Notes: a model not told the origin generated them from the letters alone. DNA of 64,000 bases from Paenibacillus sp. FSL R7-0204 (GCF_038002225.1 NZ_JBBOCA010000001.1:4898001-4962000); one strand, 5' to 3'; counted from the stretch's first letter, positions 1 to 9,294 are shown. A program made the numbers and translations.

Positions 1-119
1 TGAACGGCTCTTTCAGCTTCGCGACCGCCGTCGGCTTATTCAAATCGGTCATCAGCTTCATCCTGATCGTTACGGCTTACCGGCTGGCCTACCGGTTCGG
101 AAATTATCGCATCTTTTGA
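1..119 (+). CDS. ABC sugar importer permease, LplB type (C-terminal fragment)
   Basis: Only the last 38 codons are in the window, read from base 3 to the TGA at 117-119. They encode one hydrophobic helix with the stretch FKSVISFILIVTAY and end in NYRIF, as the C-termini of CUT1 permeases of the LplB/MalF class do. The next gene, 19 nt downstream on the same strand, is an LplC-type permease, so this is very likely its membrane partner. The fragment alone would not identify the protein; the call rests mainly on this neighbour. Confidence 0.7.
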   Translation, partial: NGSFSFATAVGLFKSVISFILIVTAYRLAYRFGNYRIF

Positions 120-138
120 GTAAAGGCAGGCGGAATCT

Positions 139-1008
139 ATGTATCGGAAAACAATTTCTTACCGCTGGTTTACAGTGCTCAACACTGCGCTTCTTGCAGT
201 TCTGGCCGTATTATGTATCCTTCCCCTTGTGCATGTTGCGGCCGTATCCTTCAGTTCCAGTGCGGCGGCTACGGCTAATCAGGTGTTTTTCTGGCCGGTC
301 GGATTCACGGCTGAAGCCTACTCCAGAACACTTACGAATCCCTTGTTTCTGCGTTCCCTAATTCTATCTGTGGAAAGAACGCTCGCCGGAACCCTGCTGT
401 CTATGGCGTTGACCGTTACCGCCGCTTATACCCTGTCGCGTTCATTTTACGGCAGAAGCTTCTACTCCTGGTTCTTTGTCTTCACCATGCTGTTCAACGG
501 CGGCCTGATTCCAACCTATCTGCTGATCACGCAGCTTCATTTAACCAACACACTGTGGGTACTGATTCTGCCGTCTGCGGTGAACGTGTTCAATACCATT
601 CTGATGATGCAATTCTTCCGCGCCATTCCCAAAGAGCTGGAGGAGGCGGCAAGCATTGACGGGGCGGGTTATCTGAGGTCTCTGATCACGATCTATCTTC
701 CCTTGTCGCTTCCCTCCCTGGCCACCTTATCCTTGTTCTCGATGGTCTGGCATTGGAACTCATGGTTTGACGGGCTGATCTATATGACTGATTACCGGCA
801 GTATCCGCTGGCGACATTTCTGCAGACGATCATTCAGAGCGGCGACATGCGCAACACGAACATTGACCCCAGTCAGCTGAAAATTCTGTCGGAACGCACG
901 GTGCGTTCTGCGCAAATCCTGATAGGAGCATTGCCGATCCTGCTCGTCTATCCGTTCCTGCAGAGGTTCTTCGTACAAGGGTTGACGATGGGCGCGGTTA
1001 AAGAATAA
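139..1008 (+). CDS. Carbohydrate ABC permease, LplC type (CUT1)
   Basis: Inner-membrane subunit of a sugar or oligosaccharide importer; 289 residues, normal for the family. Six hydrophobic segments are visible. The cytoplasmic EAA loop, which contacts the ATPase, reads EEAASIDGAGYLRSL at about residues 172-186. The C-terminus (VYPFLQRFFVQGLTMGAVKE) is the usual LplC tail. The ATG follows an AGGCGG ribosome site. It sits between the LplB-type fragment and a sensor kinase starting 2 nt after its stop, so importer and sensor are probably co-transcribed. No binding protein or ATPase follows. The substrate cannot be read from the sequence. Confidence 0.93.
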   Translation: MYRKTISYRWFTVLNTALLAVLAVLCILPLVHVAAVSFSSSAAATANQVFFWPVGFTAEAYSRTLTNPLFLRSLILSVERTLAGTLLSMALTVTAAYTLSRSFYGRSFYSWFFVFTMLFNGGLIPTYLLITQLHLTNTLWVLILPSAVNVFNTILMMQFFRAIPKELEEAASIDGAGYLRSLITIYLPLSLPSLATLSLFSMVWHWNSWFDGLIYMTDYRQYPLATFLQTIIQSGDMRNTNIDPSQLKILSERTVRSAQILIGALPILLVYPFLQRFFVQGLTMGAVKE

Positions 1009-1009
1009 G

Positions 1010-2800
1010 ATGAGCACAAAACTTAGGAGTCAGAAGCAGATGGGCAACAAGGAACGTAGTCTCTTCTCCAAGCTGGTCGGCTCGCTGGTGTTATTATTGC
1101 TGCCTGTTCTGATCTTGTCGGTGTATTCGAGCAGAGTCAATGAGAATGTCATCACCAGCCAGATCAAACAGTCGGGCATCAGCAGGCTATCTACCTTAGC
1201 CACACAACTGGACAGTATTATTACGCAGCTGGAGACCTTCACCTACCTCCTGATCCGTGATCCGAACGTCATTGAATTTCAGGATCTGTCCCTGCTGAAC
1301 TCCAGCTACTACGAACAAATCAGCCGCAAAAAGCTCATTCAGGATAAGCTGTATCTGCAAAGCGCCTCGACGGAATGGATCAATGAAATCACGGTCTATT
1401 CGCCGCGTTCAGGGCAGACCATATCTACGGTCAACGGAACCTCCTATGATCTGGAGCGTCTTCAGCGGCTGAGCAAGGACAACTGGAATTTCATTATGGA
1501 TGACGATCACGGAGATAAACAGGGCACGGTCATCCACTTGACCTTTGAACCCTACCAGTCCAGCAGCGGCATCGCCAGAGCCAATTCGATCATCGAAATC
1601 AGCTTTCACATGAACCATGTGATCCGGATGCTGGAGCAGTTTCAATCACAGGGAATCGGGGAAGCGCTTTTTTATAAACCTGATGACATCTTCTTATCCA
1701 CGCCCTCTTGCCCGCCTGAGCTTCTCCAGGAGGCTGTATCCGCCTTAAAGCGGACGCAGCTGACGCATGAGGGCAATATTACTCTGGATGTCAGCGGAAT
1801 TTCCTACCTTCTATCCTATTCCGATGTGCAGGTGCTGGACGGGTATGTGGTCAACATTGTGCCTTTATCCGAAATTCTGACGCCACTTAGGGTAACCAAC
1901 CGGTTCGCCTATCTTGTCCTCGGACTGATCCTTATCGTGGGTATTGCCTTATCGTGGCTGCTATACCGGAATGTTCAGGTCCCGCTGCGCGCTCTGGTCA
2001 GAGGGGTTCAGCTCATCAAGATGGGACAATACAAGACCAGAATTCCGCTTCAGGCAAATAACGAATTCCGGCTCATTGTATCCAGATTCAATGAAATGTC
2101 GGCGCAAATTCAGCAGCTGATCGAGAATGTGCTGGAGCAGCTGCTGCTCACGCATGAAGCTGAGCTGAAGCAGCTGCAGTCACAGATTAATCCCCATTTT
2201 CTGTATAACAGCCTGTCCTACGTGATCAGCATGACCAAGCTGGAACGGAAGGATGCCGTGCTGCAAATGGCCTATCACCTGTCCGATTACTACCGCTATA
2301 CGACCCGGTTGGAGAATCAGGCAGTGAGGCTGGCGGATGAGCTGAAGAACGCTGCCGATTACCTCAGCATCCACCGGATGCGGATGAGCCGCATCCGCTA
2401 CAGCATCGAGGTGGCGGACCTCATGCGGGACCTTGAAGTGCCCCGGCTGATTCTCCAGCCGATCGTCGAGAATGCGCTGATTCACGGGATTGAAGCCCTG
2501 GAGGGCCCCGGGAGGATAACGATTAGCGGGAGCCTGGACGGCAGCGGATATTCGTTGATAGTTGACGACAACGGCGGTACTATGACCACTGGCCGGCTTC
2601 AGGAGCTTCAGCAGCTGCTTGCGAACCGGTATGGAGAACGGCCGGAAGCCTGCGGCCTGCTGAATGTGCACCGGCGGCTCCAGCTCCGGTACGGGGCGGA
2701 TTCAGGGATGAGGCTGTCGGTCAATGCGGACTCGGGACTGCGGGTAGAGCTGTACTGGACAGAGAAGGCGGTGGAGAATGAAGCTGTTAATCGTGGATGA
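1010..2800 (+). CDS. Two-component sensor histidine kinase, YesM family
   Basis: Membrane kinase of 596 residues. A transmembrane helix at about 20-42 is followed by an extracellular sensing region of about 250 residues, a second helix near 297-318, a HAMP segment, a His-kinase box QSQINPHFLYNS with the phospho-His near 396, and an ATPase domain with LQPIVENALIHG and VDDNGG. It starts 2 nt after the permease stop; a second ATG at codon 11, behind GGAG, is a possible true start. The 3' end overlaps the response regulator by 23 nt, so translation is probably coupled. It likely senses a sugar linked to the permeases upstream. Confidence 0.94.
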   Translation: MSTKLRSQKQMGNKERSLFSKLVGSLVLLLLPVLILSVYSSRVNENVITSQIKQSGISRLSTLATQLDSIITQLETFTYLLIRDPNVIEFQDLSLLNSSYYEQISRKKLIQDKLYLQSASTEWINEITVYSPRSGQTISTVNGTSYDLERLQRLSKDNWNFIMDDDHGDKQGTVIHLTFEPYQSSSGIARANSIIEISFHMNHVIRMLEQFQSQGIGEALFYKPDDIFLSTPSCPPELLQEAVSALKRTQLTHEGNITLDVSGISYLLSYSDVQVLDGYVVNIVPLSEILTPLRVTNRFAYLVLGLILIVGIALSWLLYRNVQVPLRALVRGVQLIKMGQYKTRIPLQANNEFRLIVSRFNEMSAQIQQLIENVLEQLLLTHEAELKQLQSQINPHFLYNSLSYVISMTKLERKDAVLQMAYHLSDYYRYTTRLENQAVRLADELKNAADYLSIHRMRMSRIRYSIEVADLMRDLEVPRLILQPIVENALIHGIEALEGPGRITISGSLDGSGYSLIVDDNGGTMTTGRLQELQQLLANRYGERPEACGLLNVHRRLQLRYGADSGMRLSVNADSGLRVELYWTEKAVENEAVNRG

Positions 2801-4364
2801 TGAAGAGCACTTAGTGGAGAGCATGACCGCAAGCATTGCCTGGGAGACGGCTGGCATTACCAGCGTATTCTCTGCCTATTCCGGCAAGCAGGCTATGGAG
2901 CAGATGGACAAGAACGCCGCAGACATTGTGGTGACCGATGTCCGTATGCCCGGCATGAACGGCATTGAGCTGATCCGGGCAGTCAAGCAGAAGTGGCCGA
3001 GGACAGTTAGTATTCTGCTTACCGGCCATGCCGAATTTGAATATGCTCAGCAAGGGCTGAAAGCTAAGGCGGCACATTATTTCCTCAAGCCTGTGAAGGA
3101 TGAGGAGTTGCTAGCTGCCGTCTCTGATGCGGCCCGTGCGCTGCAGGCAGAACGGGAGCAGATGACTGCCTACGTGCAGTCGCAGGCAATGGTTCACCGC
3201 AATCTGCCTATCCTGCGCTCCAACCTGCTGAACCATCTGATCCAGGGACGCATGTGGACTGAACGCAAATTGACAGAGCAGCTCCAGTTATACGGCCTTC
3301 CAATCGGATTAGGCGATACGATCTCCCTGATTCTGATCCGCATCGAGGACCCGCAGAAGCGCTACGATCCGTCCGATATGTCGCTTCCGGGCTTCGCTGT
3401 TACCAATATCGTGGAGGAGCTGGTGTCCCAGCACTTCAAAAGCTGGAGCTGCGAGGATGTATACGGCCATCTTCTGTTCATTGTGAACGGCGGCGGGGAC
3501 GCAAGCGGCCGTCAACTGGAACAGACCGCGGATGAGATGAGGCAGATTGTCAGCCGGTTGCTGCATCTCACGGTCTCGGTCATTCTCTCCCCTTCCGGCA
3601 CCTTTCCGGCCAGTGTGGAGGAGCTGTATCAGCGCTGCGTAGCCACGGTCCGCTCGCAGATCGGCTACGACAACGACTTCGTCGTTCAGCTCGGCGGTCA
3701 TCATATCAAACCGGCCTCCCTGGTGGTCGCTTCCCTCTACTCGCCTCCCTTGTTTCCGCATCTGCTTGAGGCCGGGAACTGGGAGGCGGCAAGAGAGAAG
3801 CTCCAGGAGGTGTTGCTGGAATGGGGCACGAAGTATAGCGGCTCGCATGAGCATTTATCGGAGATTGTTTACGCCTTGAAGTCCGCGTTCTCCTACTTTG
3901 TGCATAAGAACGGCGGTCTGCTGACAGACTACCGCCTGCATACGCCGCTTGATATCAGGAGCATCGGAGAACTGGAGTACTGGGCAACGGGCTTGCTGGA
4001 CAGACTTCAGCATGAGATGAACACCGAGCTGTCCGCCTCCCGTCACTCCGTTGTCGCACAGATTCATCAATTCGTACAGGAGCATCTGTCGGAGGATGTC
4101 TCCCTTCAGGCTATCGCCGAATATGTATATATGCACCCAACCCATGTATCCAAGGTCTTCAAGCGGGAGACGGGAGAGAACCTGTCCGATTACCTGCTGC
4201 GTCTGCGGATGGAGAAGGCTGTATTCTTGCTGAAGGACAGTAAATACAGAGTTTATGAAATAGCGAACCGTCTGGGATATAAGAACCCCACGTATTTCAT
4301 CAAGGTCTTCAAGGAGCATTTTGGCGTCACACCCCAGGAGTTCAGGGAGAGCACGCTTCTCTAA
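2778..4364 (+). CDS. Response regulator with AraC-type DNA-binding domain, YesN family
   Basis: Cytoplasmic transcription factor of 528 residues. The receiver (about 1-120) has the acidic pair LLIVDDEE, the phospho-acceptor Asp in VVTDVRMPGMNG and the Lys in FLKPVKDEE. A long middle region of unknown fold (about 120-425) leads to two AraC helix-turn-helices at about 430-525, including RLGYKNPTYFIKVFKEHFG. It overlaps the kinase by 23 nt and is its evident partner. The stop overlaps the convergent AraC gene by 4 nt, leaving no room for a separate terminator. Targets are probably the permease genes upstream. Confidence 0.95.
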   Translation: MKLLIVDDEEHLVESMTASIAWETAGITSVFSAYSGKQAMEQMDKNAADIVVTDVRMPGMNGIELIRAVKQKWPRTVSILLTGHAEFEYAQQGLKAKAAHYFLKPVKDEELLAAVSDAARALQAEREQMTAYVQSQAMVHRNLPILRSNLLNHLIQGRMWTERKLTEQLQLYGLPIGLGDTISLILIRIEDPQKRYDPSDMSLPGFAVTNIVEELVSQHFKSWSCEDVYGHLLFIVNGGGDASGRQLEQTADEMRQIVSRLLHLTVSVILSPSGTFPASVEELYQRCVATVRSQIGYDNDFVVQLGGHHIKPASLVVASLYSPPLFPHLLEAGNWEAAREKLQEVLLEWGTKYSGSHEHLSEIVYALKSAFSYFVHKNGGLLTDYRLHTPLDIRSIGELEYWATGLLDRLQHEMNTELSASRHSVVAQIHQFVQEHLSEDVSLQAIAEYVYMHPTHVSKVFKRETGENLSDYLLRLRMEKAVFLLKDSKYRVYEIANRLGYKNPTYFIKVFKEHFGVTPQEFRESTLL

Positions 4365-5188
4365 TTGAGATCCCGGTAATTCTGGGGAGTCATGGCTTCG
4401 ATTTTGCGGAACGTGTACACGAAATGACTGCTGTCCAAAAAGCCCACCAAAGAGGCAATCGCCTTGACGGTGAGCTTTTTGTCGTTGATCAGGTACTCCT
4501 TGGCCTTCTGGACCCGCAGGTGGATCAGGTATTGATACGGACTCATTCCTGTGGTTCTCTTGAACAGGTAGTTCAGCCGCTGTGAGCTGATGCCGGCATA
4601 CTCCGACAATTGCGCGAGGCCGAAGGCCGGGTCGGCATAATTCTCTTCCAGAAAACGGATGAAGGGCAGCATTCGTTCCGTATATTGGGAGAAGGAGCGC
4701 TGATTGTCCACCTGCCCGTATCTTTTGAGGTCCATCAGAAAACGGTATACAAAAGCGGAGCCGTCCATCCCGTTGAAATCGAAGCTCTGTCTCGCCAGAT
4801 TCCGGCTTCTCTTATGCAGAGCAGACAGCCGTGATCCGGGTTCCCAGCCAATTACTGTGGAAGTCGGTAAGCCAAGAGAAGATACAATGAAGGGAGCAAG
4901 GTTCCCGTTAAAGGTAATGTACCAGGTGGACCAAGGGTGTGAGCGGGTTACATAGCGGTGTGGAGCCTGGGGCGGCAGCAGAATACCCTGATTGGACGCA
5001 AGAGTGACAGTTGTATCCGAGATTTGGAATTGTCCTTCCCCTCCGGTCGTCTGCAGCCAATGGTAACAGTGATAGCCCTGCGGACGGCTGAACTCCTCCT
5101 GCCATTCATTCCACCCCATCGTCTCGATGAACAGGGGCAGCGAACGGTCCAGGGAGGTGACGAACATCTGCTTCATGTAGTGTTCCAT
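4361..5188 (-). CDS. AraC-family transcriptional regulator
   Basis: A 275-residue one-component regulator. The N-terminal part is a cupin-like sugar-sensing domain (ILLPPQAPHRYVTRSHPWSTW near 70-90). The C-terminal 100 residues hold two helix-turn-helices, with LAQLSEYAGISSQRLNYLFK and SLVGFLDSSHFVYTFRK. The ribosome site before this ATG is weak, and Met5 is an alternative start. It is monocistronic and convergent with the upstream kinase/regulator operon. The alpha-galactosidase gene ahead of it on the same strand is separated by a terminator-like structure, so shared transcription is doubtful. Its ligand is unknown. Confidence 0.93.
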   Translation of the reverse strand: MEHYMKQMFVTSLDRSLPLFIETMGWNEWQEEFSRPQGYHCYHWLQTTGGEGQFQISDTTVTLASNQGILLPPQAPHRYVTRSHPWSTWYITFNGNLAPFIVSSLGLPTSTVIGWEPGSRLSALHKRSRNLARQSFDFNGMDGSAFVYRFLMDLKRYGQVDNQRSFSQYTERMLPFIRFLEENYADPAFGLAQLSEYAGISSQRLNYLFKRTTGMSPYQYLIHLRVQKAKEYLINDKKLTVKAIASLVGFLDSSHFVYTFRKIEAMTPQNYRDLN

Positions 5189-5267
5189 TCCATCACAACT
5201 TTCATTTTATTATATAGTAATTGAATTATACCTGATGTTCCTGAGTTCAGTCATCCTGCTCTATATG

Positions 5268-5345
5268 CCAAAAACCCCCTACCGGCAAGCACGCGGTCCG
5301 CAGCAGTCTGTCCGCTGCTGTCTTCCGGTGTCTGCCAATAGAGGG
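5268..5345 (-). terminator. Probable intrinsic terminator after the small Cys-rich gene
   Basis: Read on the minus strand this is a branched structure. An outer CCCTCTA/TAGGGGG arm and an ACCGG/CCGGT arm enclose an inner CAGCAG/CTGCTG hairpin, followed by GTTTTTGG. It lies just downstream of the small gene and upstream of the AraC gene, as expected for the end of the GH27 transcript. Confidence 0.55.
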
Positions 5346-5361
5346 TCATGCAAGGGTACAA

Positions 5362-5565
5362 CTAACGGAACAGCACACATTTCCCCGATTCCCTGAAGTA
5401 CTTGATCAGCTTCTCAATCGGCTCACGGCCGCATTTCAGCTGCTCGCCAAGACAGTCGATGCACAGGAAATCCTGGGCATTGCGCGTGACCAGCTTCAGG
5501 TAAATCGCCACATCATCGGTCATTAAGGGGACGCCGCATTGTCTGCAGGTTCTGCTCATGCTCAT
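5362..5565 (-). CDS. Small Cys-rich (zinc-ribbon-like) protein of unknown function
   Basis: A 67-residue cytoplasmic protein with two CxxC pairs, Cys7/Cys10 (CRQCG) and Cys35/Cys38 (CIDC), plus Cys45 and Cys64. The pairs suggest a bound zinc ion. The acidic, helical C-terminal half lacks membrane segments. It starts 22 nt after the stop of the alpha-galactosidase gene, behind a purine-rich ribosome site, so the two are probably co-transcribed. Short CxxC proteins of this kind recur in Bacillota, but I know no assigned role. A link to sugar metabolism is only suggested by position. Confidence 0.75.
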   Translation of the reverse strand: MSMSRTCRQCGVPLMTDDVAIYLKLVTRNAQDFLCIDCLGEQLKCGREPIEKLIKYFRESGKCVLFR

Positions 5566-5587
5566 ACGCTTCTCTTCTTTCTTATCT

Positions 5588-6763
5588 CTAGACCAATGAG
5601 ACCAATTTCGCCCGCACGATCAGACAATCATGGGCCGGAACGACCGGAGCGAACCGTTCTCTGAACACCCCAAGCTCCTTCTGCTCCCAGCAGTCATACA
5701 GCGACAGCGATTTGCCGGAGGCATATGGAAGCCCGAAATCCCAGAATTGCAGCGACATCTCTCTTTGACCATCACTCAGATTGAAGAATCCGATCGCGAG
5801 GTCACCATCCGCCAGCACTTTGACCAGCATGAATACTTCATTAGTATGGAACCACTGCGGCTCAGGCTTAATGCGGTAAGCTCCGCGGCCCTCGATATCC
5901 TGGTTGATGGCAATCAGATCCGGGTTCAGCAGAATGTTCTTGGTAGCTTCATTCGCCTTGCGGATGTCACTGCCGATCATCAGCGGAGAGCCCAGCAGGC
6001 TCCACAGCGAGAAGTGCGTCTTGTACTCCACATCCGTGCAGCCGCCGATCTGGCTGCCGATGAAGTCGCTGTTGCTGCCCCCGTACATGCCGACTACCAG
6101 CATATCCAGATCGTTATGGCAGTAGGCCCCGGTGTAGGCGGCTTTATCAAGCTGTGACAGCGCCAGCGTCTTGATCGATTCCCAGCTGTCTTGGATATCG
6201 CCGGTGGAACGGTACATATGCGCGCCGGATTCACGAATCCACTGGTAGACGTTATCTTCACCCCAGTTACATGCGGAGAAAAGAATATCTCTTCCGCAGT
6301 TCTTAAGTGCGAGACTCATCCGCTTATACAGCAGCTCCCCCGACATATGTCTGGGTTTGAAGCAGTAGTCATACTTCAGGAAGTCTACACCCCATTCCGC
6401 CAGCGATGCGGCATCCTGGAATTCGTGCTCGAAGCTGCCCGGATAACCTGCGCAGGTATGCGTTCCCACACAAGAGTACATCCCGAACTTCAGTCCCTTG
6501 GAGTGAATATAATCTGCAACCGCCTTCATTCCGTTCGGGAATTTGTCCGGGTCAGCCACCAGCTTGCCATCCTTGTCCCGTTCCTTCAGGCTCCAGCAGT
6601 CGTCAATGACAATGTATTCGTACCCTGCATCCTTATAACCGTCCGCCACCAGCGTATCAGCCGCTTCCCGGATCAATTGCTCATTGATATCCCAAGTAAA
6701 AGTATTCCATGAATTCCATCCCATCGGCGGCGTTAAGCCGAGCTGTTGCTGTTTGTCCATCAT
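5588..6763 (-). CDS. Alpha-galactosidase, glycoside hydrolase family 27
   Basis: Hydrolyses terminal alpha-1,6-galactose (or, in some members, beta-L-arabinopyranose) from oligosaccharides. 391 residues and no signal peptide, so a cytoplasmic enzyme. The family opening TPPMGWNSWNTF is at 11-22. The (beta/alpha)8 barrel carries VIDDCW near 52-57, the nucleophile Asp132 in LKYDYC and the acid/base Asp189 in STGDIQDSW. The C-terminal 100 residues form the usual beta domain. The ATG follows AAAGGATG. The gene appears to have its own promoter region and to share a transcript with the small Cys-rich gene. Imported galactosylated xylo- or manno-oligosaccharides are plausible substrates. Confidence 0.95.
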   Translation of the reverse strand: MMDKQQQLGLTPPMGWNSWNTFTWDINEQLIREAADTLVADGYKDAGYEYIVIDDCWSLKERDKDGKLVADPDKFPNGMKAVADYIHSKGLKFGMYSCVGTHTCAGYPGSFEHEFQDAASLAEWGVDFLKYDYCFKPRHMSGELLYKRMSLALKNCGRDILFSACNWGEDNVYQWIRESGAHMYRSTGDIQDSWESIKTLALSQLDKAAYTGAYCHNDLDMLVVGMYGGSNSDFIGSQIGGCTDVEYKTHFSLWSLLGSPLMIGSDIRKANEATKNILLNPDLIAINQDIEGRGAYRIKPEPQWFHTNEVFMLVKVLADGDLAIGFFNLSDGQREMSLQFWDFGLPYASGKSLSLYDCWEQKELGVFRERFAPVVPAHDCLIVRAKLVSLV

Positions 6764-7148
6764 TCGTATTCATCCTTTCGCATTATGACAGGAATTGATC
6801 CCTGGGAAAATGCTGTATTATTTATGTATTTAAACACATCCGCCCCTTGTAATCTATAGCTTGACGTTGCTTTCATATGGATGAATGTTGCTTTTCTTAT
6901 ATAATGAGTGAGAGAGTCGAAGGTGTAAAGATCTTGGTTTGTTTTATGCGGATTGTGATGCTTGTGGGCGCATATGCAGCAATTTCGACGGGAGTGGGCG
7001 GGAGTAAGTGTTGTTTTTCCAACCGTTGCTGTAGGAGAAGCCTTCCATTCATCAGTAAGTGTATAAAAGGCAATTGTTTCCCTCCGCACATTTCCGCCCG
7101 GCGCTCCAGCCTCCGCCACCCGTCTCCCGCGCCTCCGCACACGCCCGA
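6764..7148. other. Intergenic region upstream of the alpha-galactosidase gene
   Basis: This region should hold the promoter of the alpha-galactosidase gene on the minus strand. I see an AT-rich stretch (about 6810-6900) but no convincing -35/-10 pair and no good cre box. The plus-strand open frame running through here to 7542 is Cys-rich, then degenerates into translated repeat DNA, and is not a believable gene. Confidence 0.5.
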
Positions 7149-7427
7149 TGTAATCGGTTTTGCGATTACATTTCGCCCGCACGCCTCCGCAGCGCTAAAT
7201 GTAATCGGTTTTGCGATTACATTTCGCCCACATGCCTCCGCAGCGCCGAATGTAATCGGTTTTGCGATTACATTTCGCCCACGCGCCTCCGCAGCGCCGA
7301 ATGTAATCGGTTTTGCGATTACATTTCGCCCACGCGCCTACACACACGCCCGATGTAATCGGTTTTGCGATTACATTTCGCCCGCACGCCTCCATCCTGC
7401 CCAATGTAATCGGTTTTTCGACTACAT
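7149..7427. repeat. Array of six hairpin repeats, about 51-bp period
   Basis: Six copies start at 7149, 7200, 7251, 7302, 7354 and 7405. Each begins with TGTAATCG, a six-base loop GTTTTG (GTTTTT in the last copy) and the complementary CGATTACA, followed by a spacer of the type TTTCGCCCACGCGCCTCCGC. The sixth copy has one changed stem base. The array lies in non-coding DNA downstream of the GH5 terminator. The same hairpin recurs at 36355, 41629-41845, 41986-42066 and 58485. Confidence 0.9.
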
Positions 7428-7451
7428 ACGGCACTCGCACCTCCCGCACGC

Positions 7452-7526
7452 TCAAAAAAGCCCCCTTTCCCCGCGCGGCAATCCGGTACTGTCCCGGACC
7501 GCCCTGCAGATGGAGAAGGGGGCTCT
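7452..7526 (-). terminator. Intrinsic terminator of the GH5 gene
   Basis: On the minus strand, AGCCCCCTTCTCC pairs with GGGGAAAGGGGGCT across a long GC-rich loop, and the right arm runs directly into TTTTTT (7454-7459). It begins about 12 nt after the GH5 stop codon. Confidence 0.8.
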
Positions 7527-7538
7527 TACCATAAAGCT

Positions 7539-9245
7539 CTAGTTCACCTGGACCAGCTTCCATTGCTGGTGCAGGTCGCCGCGGTAGAGGTTCTGCTGGA
7601 GCTTCGCGCCGTCTGCGGTGGAGGCTCCTGTGACTTCGACTGCCTTGTTACTGTTCACATTGAGAATGCTCCAGTAGCCGTTGCTCAGCTTGATGAGCCG
7701 GAACTGCTGGGCGGTGTTGTTCAAATCCTGCATCAGTTGAATGGCTTCGCCGTTATTCTTCGACCCGTTACGCACATCCATCACCTTGTTGTCAGAGGAG
7801 TTCACACTGCGCAGCCGGTAAATATTATTGTACGTGCCCATATCCGTGACTGTCCATTGCTGAGCCAGCGCGGTGTTCTCCGGCCACTGCTGGAGCTGAA
7901 GGGAGTTCGTATTCTGCCCGTTCGGAACATCAATCGCTTTGCCTGACGCCCGGTTGATCAGCTTATACTTCGCATTGTTGGTGACTCCGTTCCACACCCC
8001 GTTCCAGGGGTTGAACTGTGCCCGCTCGTAGTACCATTCGAAGATAAAGCGCGCCATGCCGTCGCGGACCGTATTGCCGTCATAGAGCAATCCGCCGTCC
8101 GGATCGGCGAAGGAGCTTTTAGGACCGGGGTCGAGCAGGAAGCCGTTCATATGGACGGCAATGCTGACATTGCCGGCGGCAGTGAAGATCGCTTTGGTAT
8201 TCTTGCCGAAGCCTGCGTTCGTACCGTTGAACAGATCCCAATATGAGGAGTCGCCCGGCTGATTCTTGAACCAGGTGGTTTCAGTAATATTGATCGGGTA
8301 AGCATCGGCCGCTGGCTTGATGCTGCTATCCCAGATCTGCTGAAGTGAATTGAAATTGTCATACGCGCCATAGCCCGGGTACCAGTGAACGGCATACCCG
8401 TAATTGTTAAGCGGATCGGTCAGCGGACTGGATGCCGTCAGCTGATAATGCTGATCCCAGCCTAGTCCTGAAGCCCAGATCACATTGTCCGCGCCCTTGC
8501 TGCGGATGGTCGAGATCATCGAGTTCTGGAAGTTCTTCAGCGAATTCCAGAACGCCGCGAAGTTCGGCTGGGAGGGATTTCCGCCCCATTGTCCGTTCAC
8601 ATCGCTCAGCACCGGCTCGTTCACCAGCTCGAACATCACATTATCCGCACTCTTGAGGCCAGGCTGTGAGGCCAGGTAACCCCAGATCTGATTGAACTTG
8701 TCCAGATTGGCCTGGGTGGTCGCCTTATTGTCCAGCAGGGTGAAGTCCAGCCCCAGCGTGACATACAGCCCCTTCGTCTTCGCATACTCTACATAAGGAA
8801 TGATCAGATTCTGGGTAACTGCCTGAAGGCCCGCGAAGTTATACGTTCCTGCTGCGACATCGCCCATATCCTCCCGGTCGATGAACAGGCGAACCTGATT
8901 CGAGTACCAGCCGTGGCTGTTGCCGTATTTGCCGGAGGTGCTGGTGAAGGTATCCGTGATCTCCTTCAGGTACTCCAGAGTAGCTTTATGCCGGTTCCCG
9001 CCGTTGCGGTTCAGATAATAATTGCTGTTCTGATAAGTCCAGTAAGCCCCGGTAGGCTGATGCCAGCCGCTAAGCAGCACAGGCTGCCCGCTGCTGTTCA
9101 CCAGCTGATTGCCGCTTACATGCAGCTTGGGAACAGGCGAACCCTCCCAAGCGCTTGCAGGGCCGCCGCCGGACTGCATCGGCGTCAACAGCAGGGCCAG
9201 CATCACCAGCAACTTCATGGATAAGCTTAACTTCCTTTTTCTCAC
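7539..9245 (-). CDS. Secreted glycoside hydrolase family 5 enzyme with C-terminal CBM13 (ricin-type) domain
   Basis: An exported endo-acting beta-glycanase of about 568 residues. An Arg/Lys-rich start and a hydrophobic core ending in ASA form a signal peptide of about 30 residues. The GH5 barrel follows, with the acid/base Glu in FELVNEP (about 210) and the nucleophile Glu in NITETTWF (about 322). From about 425 on is a beta-trefoil with repeated QQW motifs, typical of CBM13 xylan or galactose binding. The GTG at 9245 has AAGGAG 10 nt upstream; an ATG at 9266 in frame has none. Substrate could be xylan, glucan, mannan or xyloglucan. The gene is monocistronic and preceded by a cre box and direct repeats. 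Confidence 0.9.
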   Translation of the reverse strand: MRKRKLSLSMKLLVMLALLLTPMQSGGGPASAWEGSPVPKLHVSGNQLVNSSGQPVLLSGWHQPTGAYWTYQNSNYYLNRNGGNRHKATLEYLKEITDTFTSTSGKYGNSHGWYSNQVRLFIDREDMGDVAAGTYNFAGLQAVTQNLIIPYVEYAKTKGLYVTLGLDFTLLDNKATTQANLDKFNQIWGYLASQPGLKSADNVMFELVNEPVLSDVNGQWGGNPSQPNFAAFWNSLKNFQNSMISTIRSKGADNVIWASGLGWDQHYQLTASSPLTDPLNNYGYAVHWYPGYGAYDNFNSLQQIWDSSIKPAADAYPINITETTWFKNQPGDSSYWDLFNGTNAGFGKNTKAIFTAAGNVSIAVHMNGFLLDPGPKSSFADPDGGLLYDGNTVRDGMARFIFEWYYERAQFNPWNGVWNGVTNNAKYKLINRASGKAIDVPNGQNTNSLQLQQWPENTALAQQWTVTDMGTYNNIYRLRSVNSSDNKVMDVRNGSKNNGEAIQLMQDLNNTAQQFRLIKLSNGYWSILNVNSNKAVEVTGASTADGAKLQQNLYRGDLHQQWKLVQVN

Positions 9246-9294
9246 AGATACCCATCTCCTTCTCATGAACGTGAAATCGGCGGATGCCGTCTTA

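Noticed and set aside
6840-6880. cre box upstream of the alpha-galactosidase gene
   Set aside because: The best match (ATGAAAGCAACGTCA on the minus strand) breaks the central CG and two W positions of the consensus.
7149-7427. CRISPR array
   Set aside because: The repeat is a short hairpin and the roughly 29-bp intervals are themselves nearly identical between copies, so there are no unique spacers; no cas genes are present.
6877-7542. 221-residue plus-strand open frame, and overlapping frames, across 7059-7358
   Set aside because: The second half is a translation of the 51-bp hairpin array (repeated CNRFCDYIS or VIGFAITF), and no ribosome site or family similarity supports the first half.
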